The notes under the pieces are model-generated. The model saw nothing but the letters and a program-made list of their open reading frames with translations. It was not told where the DNA came from and ran no database searches. The translations under genes were made by a program, and so were the position numbers. Positions 38,003-48,163 of a stretch of DNA of 64,000 nt are shown in pieces. Source of the DNA: Mycolicibacterium litorale. GTDB taxonomy: Bacteria > Actinomycetota > Actinomycetes > Mycobacteriales > Mycobacteriaceae. The stretch is taken from contig CP019882.1 of the NCBI GenBank assembly GCA_002007745.1, forward strand, positions 2,480,001 through 2,544,000. The letters are read 5' to 3'. Positions within the stretch are counted from its first letter, which is position 1, and each line of letters begins with the position of its first letter.

Positions 38003-41000
38003 GTGCCTCCCACCGTGTTGCTGCTGTCGACCTCGGACACCGACCTGATCACCGCCCGCGCCAGCTCCGCCGGGTACCGGTGGGCCAACCCGGCACGACT
38101 GATCGACGGTGAGCTGGCCGAACTGCTCGGCGGCGCCGACGTGGTGGTGGTCCGGATCCTTGGCGGGTACCGGGCCTGGCAGGACGGTATCGACATGGTG
38201 GTGGCCAGTGGCCTGCCGACCGTGGTCGTCAGCGGCGAGCAGGCACCCGACGCCGACCTGATGGAGCGCTCCACGGTGCCGGCCGGCATCGCCATGCAAA
38301 CCCACATCTATCTGGCCCAGGGCGGGGTGGAGAACCTGCGTCAGCTGCACGCGTTCCTGGCCGACACGGTGCTGATGACCGGTTTCGGATTCAGCCCCCC
38401 TGCCGCCATGCCGGCCTGGGGCGTGCTGCAACGAACGCCGGTTCCGACCGAAGCGGGGACGGACGGCCCCACGGTGGCGGTGCTGTTCTACCGAGCCCAA
38501 CAGCTGGCGGGCAACACCGCTTACATCGAAGCGCTGTGCGAGGAGATCGAACGCGCGGGCGGACGGGCGCTGCCGGTGTATTGCACGTCGCTACGCACGC
38601 CGGAGGCCGACCTGCTGGAGGTGCTGGGCACCGCCGACGCGATGGTGGTCACCGTGCTCGCCGCCGGTGGCGCCCGGCCCGCAACCGCGGGCGCGGGCCA
38701 GGACGACGACAGTTGGGATGTCAAACACCTTGCCGCCCTTGATGTCCCAATTCTGCAAGGGCTGTGCCTGACCAGCTCGCGGGCCACTTGGTCGGACAAT
38801 GACGACGGACTGAGCCCGCTGGACGTCGCCACCCAGGTCGCGGTGCCCGAATTCGACGGACGCATCATCACGGTGCCGTTCTCGTTCAAGGAGATCGACG
38901 CCGACGGGCTGATCTCCTATGTGCCCGACCTGGAGCGGTGCGCCCGGGTGGCGGGGCTAGCCGTCAAGCACGCCACCCTGCGGCGAACCGCCCCGGCCGA
39001 CAAGCGCCTGGCCCTGGTGTTCTCCGCCTACCCGACCAAGCACTCCCGAATCGGCAACGCGGTCGGGCTCGACACACCGGCCAGCGCCATCGCACTGTTG
39101 CGCGCGCTCGCCGCAGCCGGCTACCGCATCGGTGACATCCCCGGGGTGGCCGCCGGTGACGGCGATGCCCTCATGCACGGCCTGATCGAACGGGGGGCCA
39201 GGACCCGGACTGGCTGACCGACGGCCAGCTCGCCGGCAATCCCATTCGGATCGCGGCCGCGCGGTACCGCGAATGGTTCGCCACCCTGCCCGCTGAGCTG
39301 ACCGATCCCATGGTGGAGCATTGGGGACCGCCGCCTGGCGAACTGTTCGTCGACCGCAGCCGCGACCCGGACGGCGAGATCGTGGTCGCGGCAATCCAAT
39401 CCGACAACGTCGTCATCCTGGTCCAACCTCCGCGCGGCTTCGGCGAGAATCCGGTAGCCATCTACCACGATCCCGACTTGCCGCCCAGCCACCACTACCT
39501 GGCCACCTACTTCTGGTTGCGTCACGACTTCGGCGCCCACGCCGTCGTGCACCTGGGCAAGCACGGAAACCTCGAATGGTTGCCCGGCAAGACCGTCGGC
39601 ATGTCCGCCGCATGCGGCACCGACGCCGCGCTGGGCGATCTGCCGCTGATCTACCCGTTCCTGGTCAACGACCCGGGGGAGGGCACCCAAGCCAAACGCC
39701 GGGCACACGCCACCCTGGTGGATCACCTGATCCCGCCGATGGCCCGGGCCGAGAGCTACGGCGACATCGCCCGGCTCGAGCAGTTGCTCGACGAGCACGC
39801 CAACATCGCCGCGCTCGACCCCGGCAAACTGCCGGCGATCCGCCAACAGATCTGGACGCTGATGCGGGCCGCCAAGATGGACCACGACCTGGGGTTGGCC
39901 GAACGTCCCGAGGACGACAGCTTCGACGACATGCTGCTGCACGTCGACGGCTGGCTGTGCGAGATCAAAGATGTGCAGATCCGCGACGGCCTGCACATCC
40001 TGGGGTCGGCGCCGGCCGGGGAGGCTCAACTCGACCTGGTGCTGGCCATCCTGCGCGCCCGACAGCTCTTCGCCGGCGACCAGCATCTGCCCGGGCTGCG
40101 CCAGGCCCTCGGCCTGAGCGAGGACGGCAGCGACGACCGTGGTGCCGTCGATGCCGCCGAGCAGCGCGCCCGCGATCTGCTGGCCGGGCTGCAGGCCACC
40201 GGCTGGGATGCCGGCCGGGTGGGTGAGCTCACCGACGAACCCGATGTGGCGCGGATCCTGAGCTTCGCGGCCACCGAGGTGGTGCCACGGCTGGCCGGCA
40301 CGGCTGCCGAGATCGAGCAGGTGCTTCGCGCGCTGGACGGCCGATTCATTCCGGCCGGCCCGTCCGGTTCCCCACTGCGCGGTCTGATCAATGTGCTGCC
40401 CACCGGGCGCAACTTCTACTCGGTGGACCCCAAGGCGGTACCGTCGCGGCTGGCCTGGGAAACCGGTGTGGCGATGGCGGATTCGCTGCTCGAGCGCTAC
40501 CGGGCCGACCACGGTGATTGGCCCCGGTCGGTGGGCCTGTCGGTGTGGGGCACCTCGGCGATGCGCACCTCCGGCGATGACATCGCCGAAGTCCTTGCGC
40601 TGCTGGGTGTTCGACCGGTGTGGGACGACGCATCGCGCCGGGTGGTCGACCTGGAGGCGATTTCACCCGACGAGCTGGGACGGCCCCGCATCGACGTCAC
40701 CGTTCGCATCTCGGGGTTCTTCCGGGACGCCTTCCCGCACGTGGTCACCATGCTCGATGACGCGGTGCGCCTGGTCGCCGAGCTCGACGAGCCGGACGAG
40801 CAGAACTTCGTCCGTGCCCACGCGCAGGCCGATCTCGCCGAACACGGTGATCAACGACGGGCCACCACAAGGATATTCGGGTCCAAGCCGGGCACCTACG
40901 GTGCCGGACTGCTGCAGCTGATCGACAGCCGCAACTGGCGCGACGACGCCGACCTGGCCGAGGTCTACACCGCCTGGGGCGGCTTCGCCTATGGCCGCGA

Positions 41001-41586
41001 ACTCGACGGCAAGCCGGCCGCCGACGACATGTCCATCCAGTACCGGAGAATCGTCGTGGCAGCCAAGAACACCGATTCCCGCGAGCACGACATCGCCGAC
41101 TCCGACGACTATTTCCAATACCACGGCGGCATGGTCGCGACCGTGCGGGCGCTGACCGGTACCGCCCCGGCCGCCTACATCGGCGACAACACCCGTCCCG
41201 ATGCGGTGCGGACCAGAACCTTGTCCGAAGAAACCACCCGGGTGTTCCGGGCTCGGGTGGTCAACCCGCGCTGGATGGCAGCAATGCGCAGGCACGGCTA
41301 CAAGGGCGCTTTCGAGATGGCCGCAACCGTGGACTACCTGTTCGGCTACGACGCGACCGCGGGTGTGATGGCCGACTGGATGTACGAGCAGCTCACCGAG
41401 CAGTACGTCTTGGACCCCGAGAACCGCAAGTTCATGAGCGAATCGAATCCGTGGGCGCTGCACGGGATGTCGGAGCGCTTGCTGGAGGCGGTCGGCCGCG
41501 GCATGTGGGAGAACCCCGATCCGGCCACACTGGACGGGTTGCGGCAGGTACTGCTGGAAACAGAGGGCGACCTCGAGGCGCGCTAG
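38003..41586 (+). CDS. cobN: Aerobic cobaltochelatase large subunit CobN (frameshifted)
   Basis: CobN is the large subunit that inserts cobalt into hydrogenobyrinic acid a,c-diamide with ATP and partner subunits. The first frame runs from GTG 38003 to 39217 (MPPTVLLLSTSDTDLITARA ... DGDALMHGLIERG). The second continues GGQDPDWLTDGQLAGNPIRI through HYLATYFWLRHDFGAHAVVHLGKHGNLEWLPGK to 41586. The switch falls in a run of six G (39192-39197); a seventh G would give one protein of 1194 residues, the length I recall for M. tuberculosis CobN. Metal-chelatase segments HLGKHGNLEW and TYGAGLLQLIDSRNW are intact. I regard the break as a probable assembly error. Confidence 0.93.
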
Positions 41587-41613
41587 CGCACACCGCACCT
41601 ACGTCATGACCAG

Positions 41614-41619
41614 TACATT
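41614..41619 (+). promoter_or_regulatory. -10 element of the first FDOR-B gene, leaderless type
   Basis: TACATT ends six bases before the ATG at 41626, favouring that start over the GTG at 41620. Confidence 0.5.
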
Positions 41620-41625
41620 GTGGGC

Positions 41626-42009
41626 ATGGCTACCAGCTTCGCCGATGTGATCAAGGCCCAGTACGTGTCGCTGACCACTTTCACCAAGGACGGCAGGCCC
41701 AAGCCGACGCCGATCTGGATCGCCCCCGACGGAGACCGTGCCCTGGTGATCACCGGCAAGGACTCGTGGAAGGTCAAGCGCATCCGCAACACCCCCCGGG
41801 TGACGCTGGCGGTCTGCGACCGCAGTGGCAATGTCAAGGGCGAGCCGGTGGAAGCTGTCGCGACCATCCTCGACCAGGCCCCGCAGATCGAGAAGGTCTA
41901 CAGCGCGATCGGCAATCGCTACGGATTGCTCGGCAAGGTGTTCAACTTCTTCTCCAAACTGCGCGGGGGCACCACGCGCAATGTCGGCCTGGAACTGCGG
42001 GCGGCCTGA
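41626..42009 (+). CDS. PPOX-class F420-dependent oxidoreductase (Rv2061c-like), copy 1
   Basis: A 127-residue split beta-barrel protein of the FDOR-B type (ADVIKAQYVSLTTFTKDGRPKPTPIWIAPDGDRALVIT, then SWKVKRIRNTPRVTLAVCDRSGN). It lies next to cobN, as I recall for Rv2061c. The C-terminus (FNFFSKLRGGTTRNVGLEL) is typical. The cofactor is inferred to be F420 by family; FMN binding is possible. It begins 39 bp after cobN and is followed three bases later by a close paralogue, so the two are co-transcribed. Confidence 0.88.
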   Translation: MATSFADVIKAQYVSLTTFTKDGRPKPTPIWIAPDGDRALVITGKDSWKVKRIRNTPRVTLAVCDRSGNVKGEPVEAVATILDQAPQIEKVYSAIGNRYGLLGKVFNFFSKLRGGTTRNVGLELRAA

Positions 42010-42105
42010 CCCGTGGCGCCGACCTTCGACGAGGTCCACACCGCGAAATATCTGCTGCTGACCACGTTCACCAAGGACGGCAGGCCCAAGCCGACGCCGA
42101 TCTGG
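41671..42105 (+). repeat. Near-identical 48-bp segments in the tandem FDOR-B genes
   Basis: Positions 41671-41718 and 42058-42105 differ at one base in 48, far above the overall similarity of the two genes. This marks a fairly recent duplication or gene conversion over the segment coding for TTFTKDGRPKPTPIW. Confidence 0.8.
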
Positions 42106-42396
42106 GGCGTGCCCGACGGGGACCGGCTGCTGGTGATCACCGACGATGGATCGTGGAAGGTCAGGCGTATCCGCAACACGCCCCGGGTCACCATCGCCGC
42201 ATGTGGCGTGCTCGGTAAGCCGAAGGGTCAGCCGGTGGAGGCCATCGCGCGGGTCCTGCCGAAGAGCGACACCCGTGGTGTCTACAGCAAGGTGCTGCGC
42301 CGATACTGGCACCACTCCTGGTGGTTCCTGGCGCACACCGTGGTTCGCGGCGGCGTCGATAAGGTGCATGTCGGCCTGGAGATCACCGCGCCCTAG
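42013..42396 (+). CDS. PPOX-class F420-dependent oxidoreductase (Rv2061c-like), copy 2
   Basis: A 127-residue tandem paralogue of the preceding gene (EVHTAKYLLLTTFTKDGRPKPTPIWGVPDGDRLLVIT, then SWKVRRIRNTPRVTIAACGVLGKP). The halves after residue 75 have diverged: the second copy carries YWHHSWWFLAHTVVRGGVDKVHVGLEI where copy 1 has the FNFFSKLRGG segment. This suggests a changed substrate pocket or membrane contact. The GTG at 42013 follows the copy 1 stop after three bases. Substrate unknown. Confidence 0.87.
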   Translation: MAPTFDEVHTAKYLLLTTFTKDGRPKPTPIWGVPDGDRLLVITDDGSWKVRRIRNTPRVTIAACGVLGKPKGQPVEAIARVLPKSDTRGVYSKVLRRYWHHSWWFLAHTVVRGGVDKVHVGLEITAP

Positions 42397-42500
42397 TCGT
42401 CCCGTCATTGCCCCCTGGTCGATGGGCAACTCACAGATTCTTTTCAGGTCTGGCCGGGGTCTGGCCGGAACCCGGGTGCGTCGCGGGGCGTTGGCAGTAC

Positions 42501-42992
42501 ATGGTGATGCGGACGTTCCTGGTCTACGCGTTGGTCGAGCTCACGGTGCTGGGCGTGTTGACCTGGTCCGTGGGCCTGGGCTGGACCTTATTGATCCTGC
42601 TGGCCACTTCGGTGGTCGGTGTCGCGCTGGCCGGTTCCCAGGTCAAGCGCCAGATCCTGCGGTTACAGCGCACCCGCACTGATCCGCAGGGTGCCGTCGC
42701 CGACGGCATGCTGGTGGCGTTGGGCACCGTGCTGGTGTTCATTCCCGGACTCGTCACCACCGCGGTGGGCGCCCTGATGCTGCTGCCGCCGACCCGCAGC
42801 ATGGTGCGCCCACTGGCCGGCATGCTGCTGACGCGGGGCATCGCCCGCCGCGTCACCGTCGTCAACCTGACCGCGCCCGGTTACGCCAGCCGCGGTGACT
42901 TCATCGACGGCGAGGTCGTTGAGGAGCAGGTGTATGGCCGGGTGCACGAGGCCAACATCGTGCCGCGGTCGAATATCCAACCCAGGTTCTGA
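42501..42992 (+). CDS. fxsA: FxsA-family membrane protein
   Basis: A 163-residue cytoplasmic-membrane protein with three to four hydrophobic segments (MVMRTFLVYALVELTVLGVL; WTLLILLATSVVGVAL; GMLVALGTVLVFIPGLVTTAVGALMLLPP). The FIPGLVTTAVG motif is the family mark. In E. coli FxsA eases F-exclusion of phage T7; its role in mycobacteria is not known. The tail (RGDFIDGEVVEEQVYG) is conserved in actinobacteria. The ATG at 42501 gives MVMR; the ATG two codons later is also possible. Confidence 0.9.
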   Translation: MVMRTFLVYALVELTVLGVLTWSVGLGWTLLILLATSVVGVALAGSQVKRQILRLQRTRTDPQGAVADGMLVALGTVLVFIPGLVTTAVGALMLLPPTRSMVRPLAGMLLTRGIARRVTVVNLTAPGYASRGDFIDGEVVEEQVYGRVHEANIVPRSNIQPRF

Positions 42993-43034
42993 CCCCATGC
43001 GTTCGCGTCGCGGTGCCGGGGCAGACTGACCGGC

Positions 43035-44702
43035 GTGACCACACTGCTGCTCAACGGGCGAGTACACAGTCCGTCGCATCCGGATGCCACCGCGATGGCC
43101 GTTCGTGACGGCGTGGTGGCGTGGCTGGGCAGCGACGAGGTGGGGCGATCCCAGTTCGGCGGAGCTGACATCGTCGACCTCGGCGGCGCCTTCGTCGCGC
43201 CGGCCTTCGTCGACAGCCACGTCCACCTGACTGCCACCGGCCTGTTGATCACCGGCTTGGACTTGAGCGCGGCCACGTCCAAGCAACACTGCCTGGCTCT
43301 GGTCGCTGAGCACGCCGCCGCCCATCCGGGCCAACCGGTGTGGGCACACGGCTGGGACGACACCGGCTGGCCGCGTGACGAGGCACCCACCACCGCCGAA
43401 TTGGACGCGATCGTCGGTGCCGTACCTGCCTACCTGGCCCGTGTCGACGTCCACAGCGCCGCCGCCTCGACCGCGCTGCGTGAACTGGTACCGGGCCTGC
43501 CTGCGGTGGCCGGCTACGACCCACAACGTCCGTTGACGGCCGAGGCGCATCACCTGATCCGCGCCGAAGCCCGCCGGCTGCTCACCTGGCAACAGCGCGC
43601 GGATGCTCGCCGCGCCGCACTCGACGCCGCAGCGGCGGCGGGAATCGTCGCGGTGCACGAGTGCGCGGGACCCGATATCGGCGGGTCGGAGGACTGGCAG
43701 GAACTGCGCGCCACCCAGCACGGTGTCGAGGTCGTCGGCTACTGGGGCGAAGCAGTGTCCAGCGCCGCGCAGGCCCGCGACCTGATCGATCAGACCGGGA
43801 CTCGTGGCCTGGCCGGTGACCTGTTCGTCGACGGAGCGCTGGGCTCGCACACCGCGTGGCTGGCCGAACCGTACGAGGACGCCACGCACAGCACCGGCAA
43901 CGCTTATCTGGACGGCGAAGCCATCGCCGACCACCTGTTCGCGTGTACCGAGGCGGGCGTAACGGCGGGATTTCACGTCATCGGCGATGCCGCGGTCACC
44001 GCCGTGGTCGCCGCGCTGGGGCGTGTCGTCGAGCGGTTCGGGACACCGGCTGTGGCTCGCTGCGGACATCGGCTGGAGCATCTGGAAATGGTCACCGCCG
44101 AGCAGGCAGCCCAGCTCGGCCAATGGGGTGTGGTGGCCAGCATGCAGCCCAATTTCGATGCCCTCTGGGGCGGCACCGACGGTATGTACGCCCGCCGGCT
44201 CGGGATCGGCAGAGCCGCCCAGCTCAACCCCTTCGCGCTGTTAGCATCGGCAGGCGTGCCCATGGCGTTCGGCTCTGATTCCCCGGTGACCAGCCTCGAT
44301 CCCTGGGCGACGGTCCGCGCCGCCAGCCACCACCACACCCCGGGCAGCGCCATCTCGGTGCGCGCGGCCTTCTCGGCGGCCACCCGTGGCGCCTGGCGGG
44401 CCGGCGGCGTGCGCGATGGAGTCACCGGCACCCTGGTGCCCGGTGCCCCGGCGTCGTACGCGGTGTGGGAGGGACGGCCCGGCGGGCAGGAGCGAAGCGA
44501 CGCGGGGAAAGGTCGCGGCGGGCAGGAGCGTAGCGACGCGGGGAGCCATCTCGACGTCGGTGTCGCTGCCCCCGCCGACAGTGTGCAGCGCTGGTCCACC
44601 GATCCGCGGTCGCGGGTGCCCGCCTTGCCCCGGCTGGAGCCGGGCGAGCCGCTGCCGCACTGCCGTCAGACCGTGCACCGCGGGGTCGTCATCCATGGCT
44701 GA
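43035..44702 (+). CDS. YtcJ-type amidohydrolase (Rv2052c position)
   Basis: A 555-residue amidohydrolase-superfamily enzyme. Metal motifs are [37 protein letters not shown] and [14 protein letters not shown]. Unlike the amidohydrolase at 8383 it has no signal peptide and should be cytosolic. Near the C-terminus (residues about 480-515) it contains two in-frame copies of a dispersed repeat (GGQERSDAG twice) that interrupt the region after AVWEGRP. Its 3' end overlaps the lnt start by eight bases, so it is co-transcribed with lnt-ppm1. The substrate is unknown; cyclic amides or N-acyl compounds are typical. Confidence 0.85.
   Translation: MTTLLLNGRVHSPSHPDATAMAVRDGVVAWLGSDEVGRSQFGGADIVDLGGAFVAPAFVDSHVHLTATGLLITGLDLSAATSKQHCLALVAEHAAAHPGQPVWAHGWDDTGWPRDEAPTTAELDAIVGAVPAYLARVDVHSAAASTALRELVPGLPAVAGYDPQRPLTAEAHHLIRAEARRLLTWQQRADARRAALDAAAAAGIVAVHECAGPDIGGSEDWQELRATQHGVEVVGYWGEAVSSAAQARDLIDQTGTRGLAGDLFVDGALGSHTAWLAEPYEDATHSTGNAYLDGEAIADHLFACTEAGVTAGFHVIGDAAVTAVVAALGRVVERFGTPAVARCGHRLEHLEMVTAEQAAQLGQWGVVASMQPNFDALWGGTDGMYARRLGIGRAAQLNPFALLASAGVPMAFGSDSPVTSLDPWATVRAASHHHTPGSAISVRAAFSAATRGAWRAGGVRDGVTGTLVPGAPASYAVWEGRPGGQERSDAGKGRGGQERSDAGSHLDVGVAAPADSVQRWSTDPRSRVPALPRLEPGEPLPHCRQTVHRGVVIHG
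44478..44544 (+). repeat. Two copies of the dispersed GC-rich repeat inside the amidohydrolase gene
   Basis: Copies at 44478-44508 and about 44514-44544 match each other and the helY copy (18294-18324), with 28 of 31 positions shared between the 44478 and helY copies. Both are read in the same codon phase as in helY, giving GGQERSDAG. Confidence 0.8.
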
Positions 44703-46461
44703 CCCGGCAGCGGCCCCGGTCGGCCGCGCTGGGCGGCTGTGGGCGTGGCTCACGGTGGCGCTCCCGCCGCGGATGATGCGGCTGCTCGCCGCGGTCACGG
44801 GCGGCCTGTTGATGTGCATCAGCTTCCCGCCGATCGGGTGGTGGTGGTCAGCGGTCCTCGCTTTTGCTTTGCTGAGCTGGGTGCTGATGCATCCCAAGAC
44901 CACGATGGCCGGCGGCCTGGGCTACGGGTTCCTGTTCGGGCTGGCCTTCTACGTGCCTCTGCTGCCGTGGATCAGTGGACTGGTCGGCCCGGTGCCGTGG
45001 CTGGCGTTGGCGGCCATGGAGGCGACATTCCCGGCGTTGTTCGGGTTGTTCGCGGTCGTGGTGCGGCGCCTGCCCGGCTGGCCGCTGTGCCTGGCCCTGC
45101 TGTGGTCATTGCAGGAGTGGTTGAAGTCCAACGTTCCTTTCGGTGGATTTCCTTGGGGCGTGGTCGGTTTCGGTCAAACCAACGGCCCTTTCCTGGTGCT
45201 GGTCCAGTTCGGCGGTGTGCCGTTGTTGTCATTCGCGATCGCCTTGGTCGGTATGTCGCTGGCCGCGCTGGCCATCGAGATCGCTCGGTGGTGGCAACAC
45301 AGCGGTGCCGCCCAGCGCGCGGAGCATCCGTCGTTGCCGGGTCTGCTGCTGCCCGGCCTGTGCATCGCCGCGGTGCTGCTGACCACCGCGTTGGCCGCCC
45401 CGCAGGTTCGGCGCGCCGGCGCCGGCGCCGGGAACGAGCCGACCGTCACCGTGGCGGCCATCCAGGGCAACGTTCCCCGGCTCGGGTTGGACTTCAACAG
45501 CCAGCGTCGCGCAGTCCTGGACAACCACGTCCGCGAGACCACACAGCTGGCCGATGACGTCCGCGCCGGCAAGGTGCCGCAGCCGCAGTTCGTGATCTGG
45601 CCGGAGAACTCCTCGGACATCGACCCGTTGAACAATCCCGACGCCGGCCAGCAGATCACGGTGGCCGCGCAGGCGATCGGCGCGCCGATCCTGGTTGGCA
45701 CGGTGCTGGCCCGCCCAGACTGGACACCGCAGAACCCGGCAGCGTCCAACACGGTCATCGTGTGGGATCCGGTCAGCGGCCCGGGGGAGCGGCACGACAA
45801 GCAGATCATCCAGCCCTTCGGCGAGTACCTGCCGTGGCGGGGATTCTTCAAACACCTGTCGTCCTATGCCGACCGGGCGGGCTACTTCGTGCCCGGTAGC
45901 GGGTCGGGTGTCGTCCATGCCGCCGGGGTGCCGGTCGGGGTGGCCACCTGCTGGGAGGTCATCTTCGACCGTGCGCTGCGCGAATCGGTTCGCAACGGCG
46001 CTCAGGTGCTGGCGGTGCCGACCAACAACGCGACGTTCGACCAGAACATGAGCGAACAGCAGCTGGCGTTCGCCCGCGCCCGCGCAGTGGAACACGACCG
46101 CTACGTCATCGTCGCCGGCACCACCGGGATCAGCGCGGTGATCGCCCCCGACGGCAGAGAGGTTGCCCGCACCCAGTTCTTCACACCGGCCTACCTGGAC
46201 GCGTCGATACGGCTCAAGACCAGCCAGACGCCAGCCACCCGATGGGGGCCGCTGCTGCAGTGGGTGCTGGTCGGCGCTGCCGTTGCCGTCGTTATCGCGG
46301 CCATACTGCACAATGGTTGGTTCATACGTCCGTTACGTCGCAGACGGCGGGAACGCGACGTGACCAGCACGTCCGGGGACGGCGCCGACGGCGACGTCCC
46401 GCCGGGGCAGGGAGAGACACCGTCGGCCCTGGCCGGGCGGCACGACAGAGGAGAATCATGA
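44695..46461 (+). CDS. lnt: Apolipoprotein N-acyltransferase Lnt
   Basis: Lnt adds the third acyl chain to the N-terminal Cys of lipoproteins. The 588-residue protein has seven or eight hydrophobic segments (residues about 25-230) and an extracytoplasmic nitrilase domain. The catalytic triad is visible: Glu in [11 protein letters not shown], Lys in [16 protein letters not shown], Cys in [12 protein letters not shown]. The end is a membrane segment and a basic, disordered cytosolic tail ([12 protein letters not shown]). The ATG at 44695 overlaps the preceding gene. The ppm1 start overlaps its stop (ATGA). In M. tuberculosis the two are one fused polypeptide; here they are separate. Confidence 0.95.
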   Translation: MADPAAAPVGRAGRLWAWLTVALPPRMMRLLAAVTGGLLMCISFPPIGWWWSAVLAFALLSWVLMHPKTTMAGGLGYGFLFGLAFYVPLLPWISGLVGPVPWLALAAMEATFPALFGLFAVVVRRLPGWPLCLALLWSLQEWLKSNVPFGGFPWGVVGFGQTNGPFLVLVQFGGVPLLSFAIALVGMSLAALAIEIARWWQHSGAAQRAEHPSLPGLLLPGLCIAAVLLTTALAAPQVRRAGAGAGNEPTVTVAAIQGNVPRLGLDFNSQRRAVLDNHVRETTQLADDVRAGKVPQPQFVIWPENSSDIDPLNNPDAGQQITVAAQAIGAPILVGTVLARPDWTPQNPAASNTVIVWDPVSGPGERHDKQIIQPFGEYLPWRGFFKHLSSYADRAGYFVPGSGSGVVHAAGVPVGVATCWEVIFDRALRESVRNGAQVLAVPTNNATFDQNMSEQQLAFARARAVEHDRYVIVAGTTGISAVIAPDGREVARTQFFTPAYLDASIRLKTSQTPATRWGPLLQWVLVGAAVAVVIAAILHNGWFIRPLRRRRRERDVTSTSGDGADGDVPPGQGETPSALAGRHDRGES

Positions 46462-47243
46462 GCGACCAGGGCGACAAGGGCTCTGAGACGGGGCACGAGC
46501 GTCCCAGCCAGCGCACCCTGGTGATCATTCCCACGTTCAACGAGCTGGAGAACCTGCCGTTGATCGTCGGTCGGGTGCACAAGGCCTGCCCGAACGTCCA
46601 CGTGCTGATCGTCGACGACGGCAGCCCGGATGGCACCGGTGCGCTCGCCGACGAGCTGTCGCTGGCCGACCCCGACCGGATTCATGTCATGCACCGCACA
46701 GCCAAGGACGGCCTCGGCGCGGCCTACCTCGCCGGCTTCGACTGGGGACTGGGCCGGCAGTACAGCGTGCTGGTGGAAATGGACGCCGACGGCAGCCATG
46801 CACCCGAACAGCTCTACCGGCTGCTGGACGCGATCGACGCCGGCGCCGACCTGGCGATCGGTTCCCGCTACGTGGAGGGCGGCACGGTCCGCAACTGGCC
46901 ATGGCGGCGGCTGGTGCTGTCGAAGACGGCCAATACCTACTCGCGGGTGCTGCTCGGGGTCGGTATCAATGACATCACCGCCGGCTACCGCGCCTACCGG
47001 CGGGAAGTGCTGGAAAAGATCGACCTGTCCGCGGTCGACTCCAAGGGCTACTGCTTCCAGATCGATCTGACGTGGCGCACGATCAACAGCGGCTTCAAAG
47101 TCGTGGAGGTACCGATCACCTTCAGCGAACGTGAACTCGGCGTGTCGAAGATGAGCGGTTCGAACATTCGCGAGGCCATGGTGAAGGTCGCCCAGTGGGG
47201 CATCGGCGGGCGCTTGGACCGCGCCCGCGGCGTGGTCAGGTAG
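46458..47243 (+). CDS. ppm1: Polyprenol monophosphomannose synthase Ppm1
   Basis: Ppm1 moves mannose from GDP-mannose to polyprenyl phosphate, the donor for lipomannan, lipoarabinomannan and protein O-mannosylation. The 261-residue GT2 enzyme has [27 protein letters not shown] and the metal-binding [32 protein letters not shown] and [23 protein letters not shown] are dolichol-phosphate-mannose synthase marks. There is no membrane segment, so it is likely to be tethered through the separately encoded Lnt protein. AGAGGAGAA precedes the ATG at 46458. Confidence 0.96.
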   Translation: MSDQGDKGSETGHERPSQRTLVIIPTFNELENLPLIVGRVHKACPNVHVLIVDDGSPDGTGALADELSLADPDRIHVMHRTAKDGLGAAYLAGFDWGLGRQYSVLVEMDADGSHAPEQLYRLLDAIDAGADLAIGSRYVEGGTVRNWPWRRLVLSKTANTYSRVLLGVGINDITAGYRAYRREVLEKIDLSAVDSKGYCFQIDLTWRTINSGFKVVEVPITFSERELGVSKMSGSNIREAMVKVAQWGIGGRLDRARGVVR

Positions 47244-47262
47244 CGGGCCCCGCCAAACGCCG

Positions 47263-47319
47263 CGAGCAGACCCCCGATCGCATTCGGTCGCCCGAATCGT
47301 GCGATCTGGTGCCTGCTCG
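47263..47319. terminator. Long hairpin between convergent ppm1 and rbpA
   Basis: An outer 7-bp stem (47263-47269 with 47313-47319) encloses an inner stem (47276-47287 with 47292-47306, with a three-base bulge). It lies in the 87-bp gap between ppm1 (+) and rbpA (-). There is no long U-tract. A two-way transcription stop is the likely use. Confidence 0.5.
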
Positions 47320-47330
47320 GCGAGGTCGGG

Positions 47331-47669
47331 TCAGCTGCCGCGGCGCTTGGACTTGATCAGGTCCAGCCGCTCCTTGAGCAGCTCTTCGAGCTCTTCTACC
47401 GAGCGGCGCTCCAGCAGCATGTCCCAGTGGGTACGCGGCGGCTTCACCTTCTTGGGCTCCGGCAGATCGCCGTCGATCAGGGTGCCGTCCATGCCGTTCT
47501 TGCAGGGCCAGGTGCCGGGAATCTCGGCGTCGTCGGCGAACGGAACCTCGAATTCCTCGCCGTTCTCCGTGCGGTACCGCGCGATCTGACGCGGCGCCAA
47601 GTCGTGGTTGCGGTCAGTCTCGTAGCTCACGGCTCCGAGCCGGCTGCCTCTCAGGACACGATCAGCCAT
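47331..47669 (-). CDS. rbpA: RNA polymerase-binding protein RbpA
   Basis: RbpA binds sigma-A-type holoenzyme and promoter DNA and helps open-complex formation; it also affects rifampicin tolerance. The 112-residue protein starts MADRVLRGSRLGAVSYETDRN, the N-terminal tail. The core domain has WPCKNGMDGTLI with one Cys. The basic linker PEPKKVKPPRTHWDMLLERR and the C-terminal sigma-interaction domain (SVEELEELLKERLDLIKSKRR) are intact. The ATG at 47669 is preceded by GAGGAGAG and chosen over the codons 6 nt upstream. Near-identical to Rv2050. Confidence 0.97.
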   Translation of the reverse strand: MADRVLRGSRLGAVSYETDRNHDLAPRQIARYRTENGEEFEVPFADDAEIPGTWPCKNGMDGTLIDGDLPEPKKVKPPRTHWDMLLERRSVEELEELLKERLDLIKSKRRGS

Positions 47670-47794
47670 CGTCAACTCTCCTCAAAACGCGTTATGAAGT
47701 CCGGTTAATGAACGCAGGACCACTGTCCGCGGTTCCCGACTCGACCCTCCATGCTACCGGGATCGCCTCGGCAACCCGTCTACAGTCTCAAGGC

Positions 47795-48124
47795 GTGACG
47801 CGTCGTTCCCGTTGCCAGCCGTGCCGGTGGTGCGGCCGAGAGGTGGCCGACGCCGGTATGGGCCGGCGCCGGCAATACTGCCGGCAGTCGTGCCGGCAGC
47901 GGGCCTATGAGCAGCGGGCGATGGTCAAGGGCAGTGCCATCCCCGAAGATGCGGTGGTGCTCTCGGCCGATGAGGCCGCCGAGCTGTCCGACCGGGTCTA
48001 CCAGGTGCGTTGTGCGGCCGAAGACGTCGCCACCGCGGTCGACGAGGGCGCTGCGGCCGACGAGCTGCGCGAGTTGTGCGACGCGCTGGTCCGGGCCGCG
48101 AAGGCCGCCGACGGCTGGCGCTGA
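47795..48124 (+). CDS. Small Cys-rich protein (Rv2049c-like), putative zinc-binding
   Basis: A 109-residue protein. The N-terminal third is basic with CQPCRWCGREVADAG and RQYCRQSCRQRAYEQRAM, giving a C-x2-C-x2-C and C-x3-C arrangement compatible with a zinc knuckle, plus the YCRQSCRQRAYEQR stretch that recurs in small actinobacterial proteins. The C-terminal part is an acidic helix (SADEAAELSDRVYQVRCAAEDVATAVDEGAA). The GTG at 47795 is chosen because the part before it (29 codons from 47708) has no protein-like features; TACAGT at 47781 supports a promoter here. It is divergent from rbpA. Function unknown; nucleic-acid binding is plausible. Confidence 0.72.
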   Translation: MTRRSRCQPCRWCGREVADAGMGRRRQYCRQSCRQRAYEQRAMVKGSAIPEDAVVLSADEAAELSDRVYQVRCAAEDVATAVDEGAAADELRELCDALVRAAKAADGWR

Positions 48125-48163
48125 CCGCGATTGAGCGCTCCGCGGCGGGGTAACGGCACTTCG

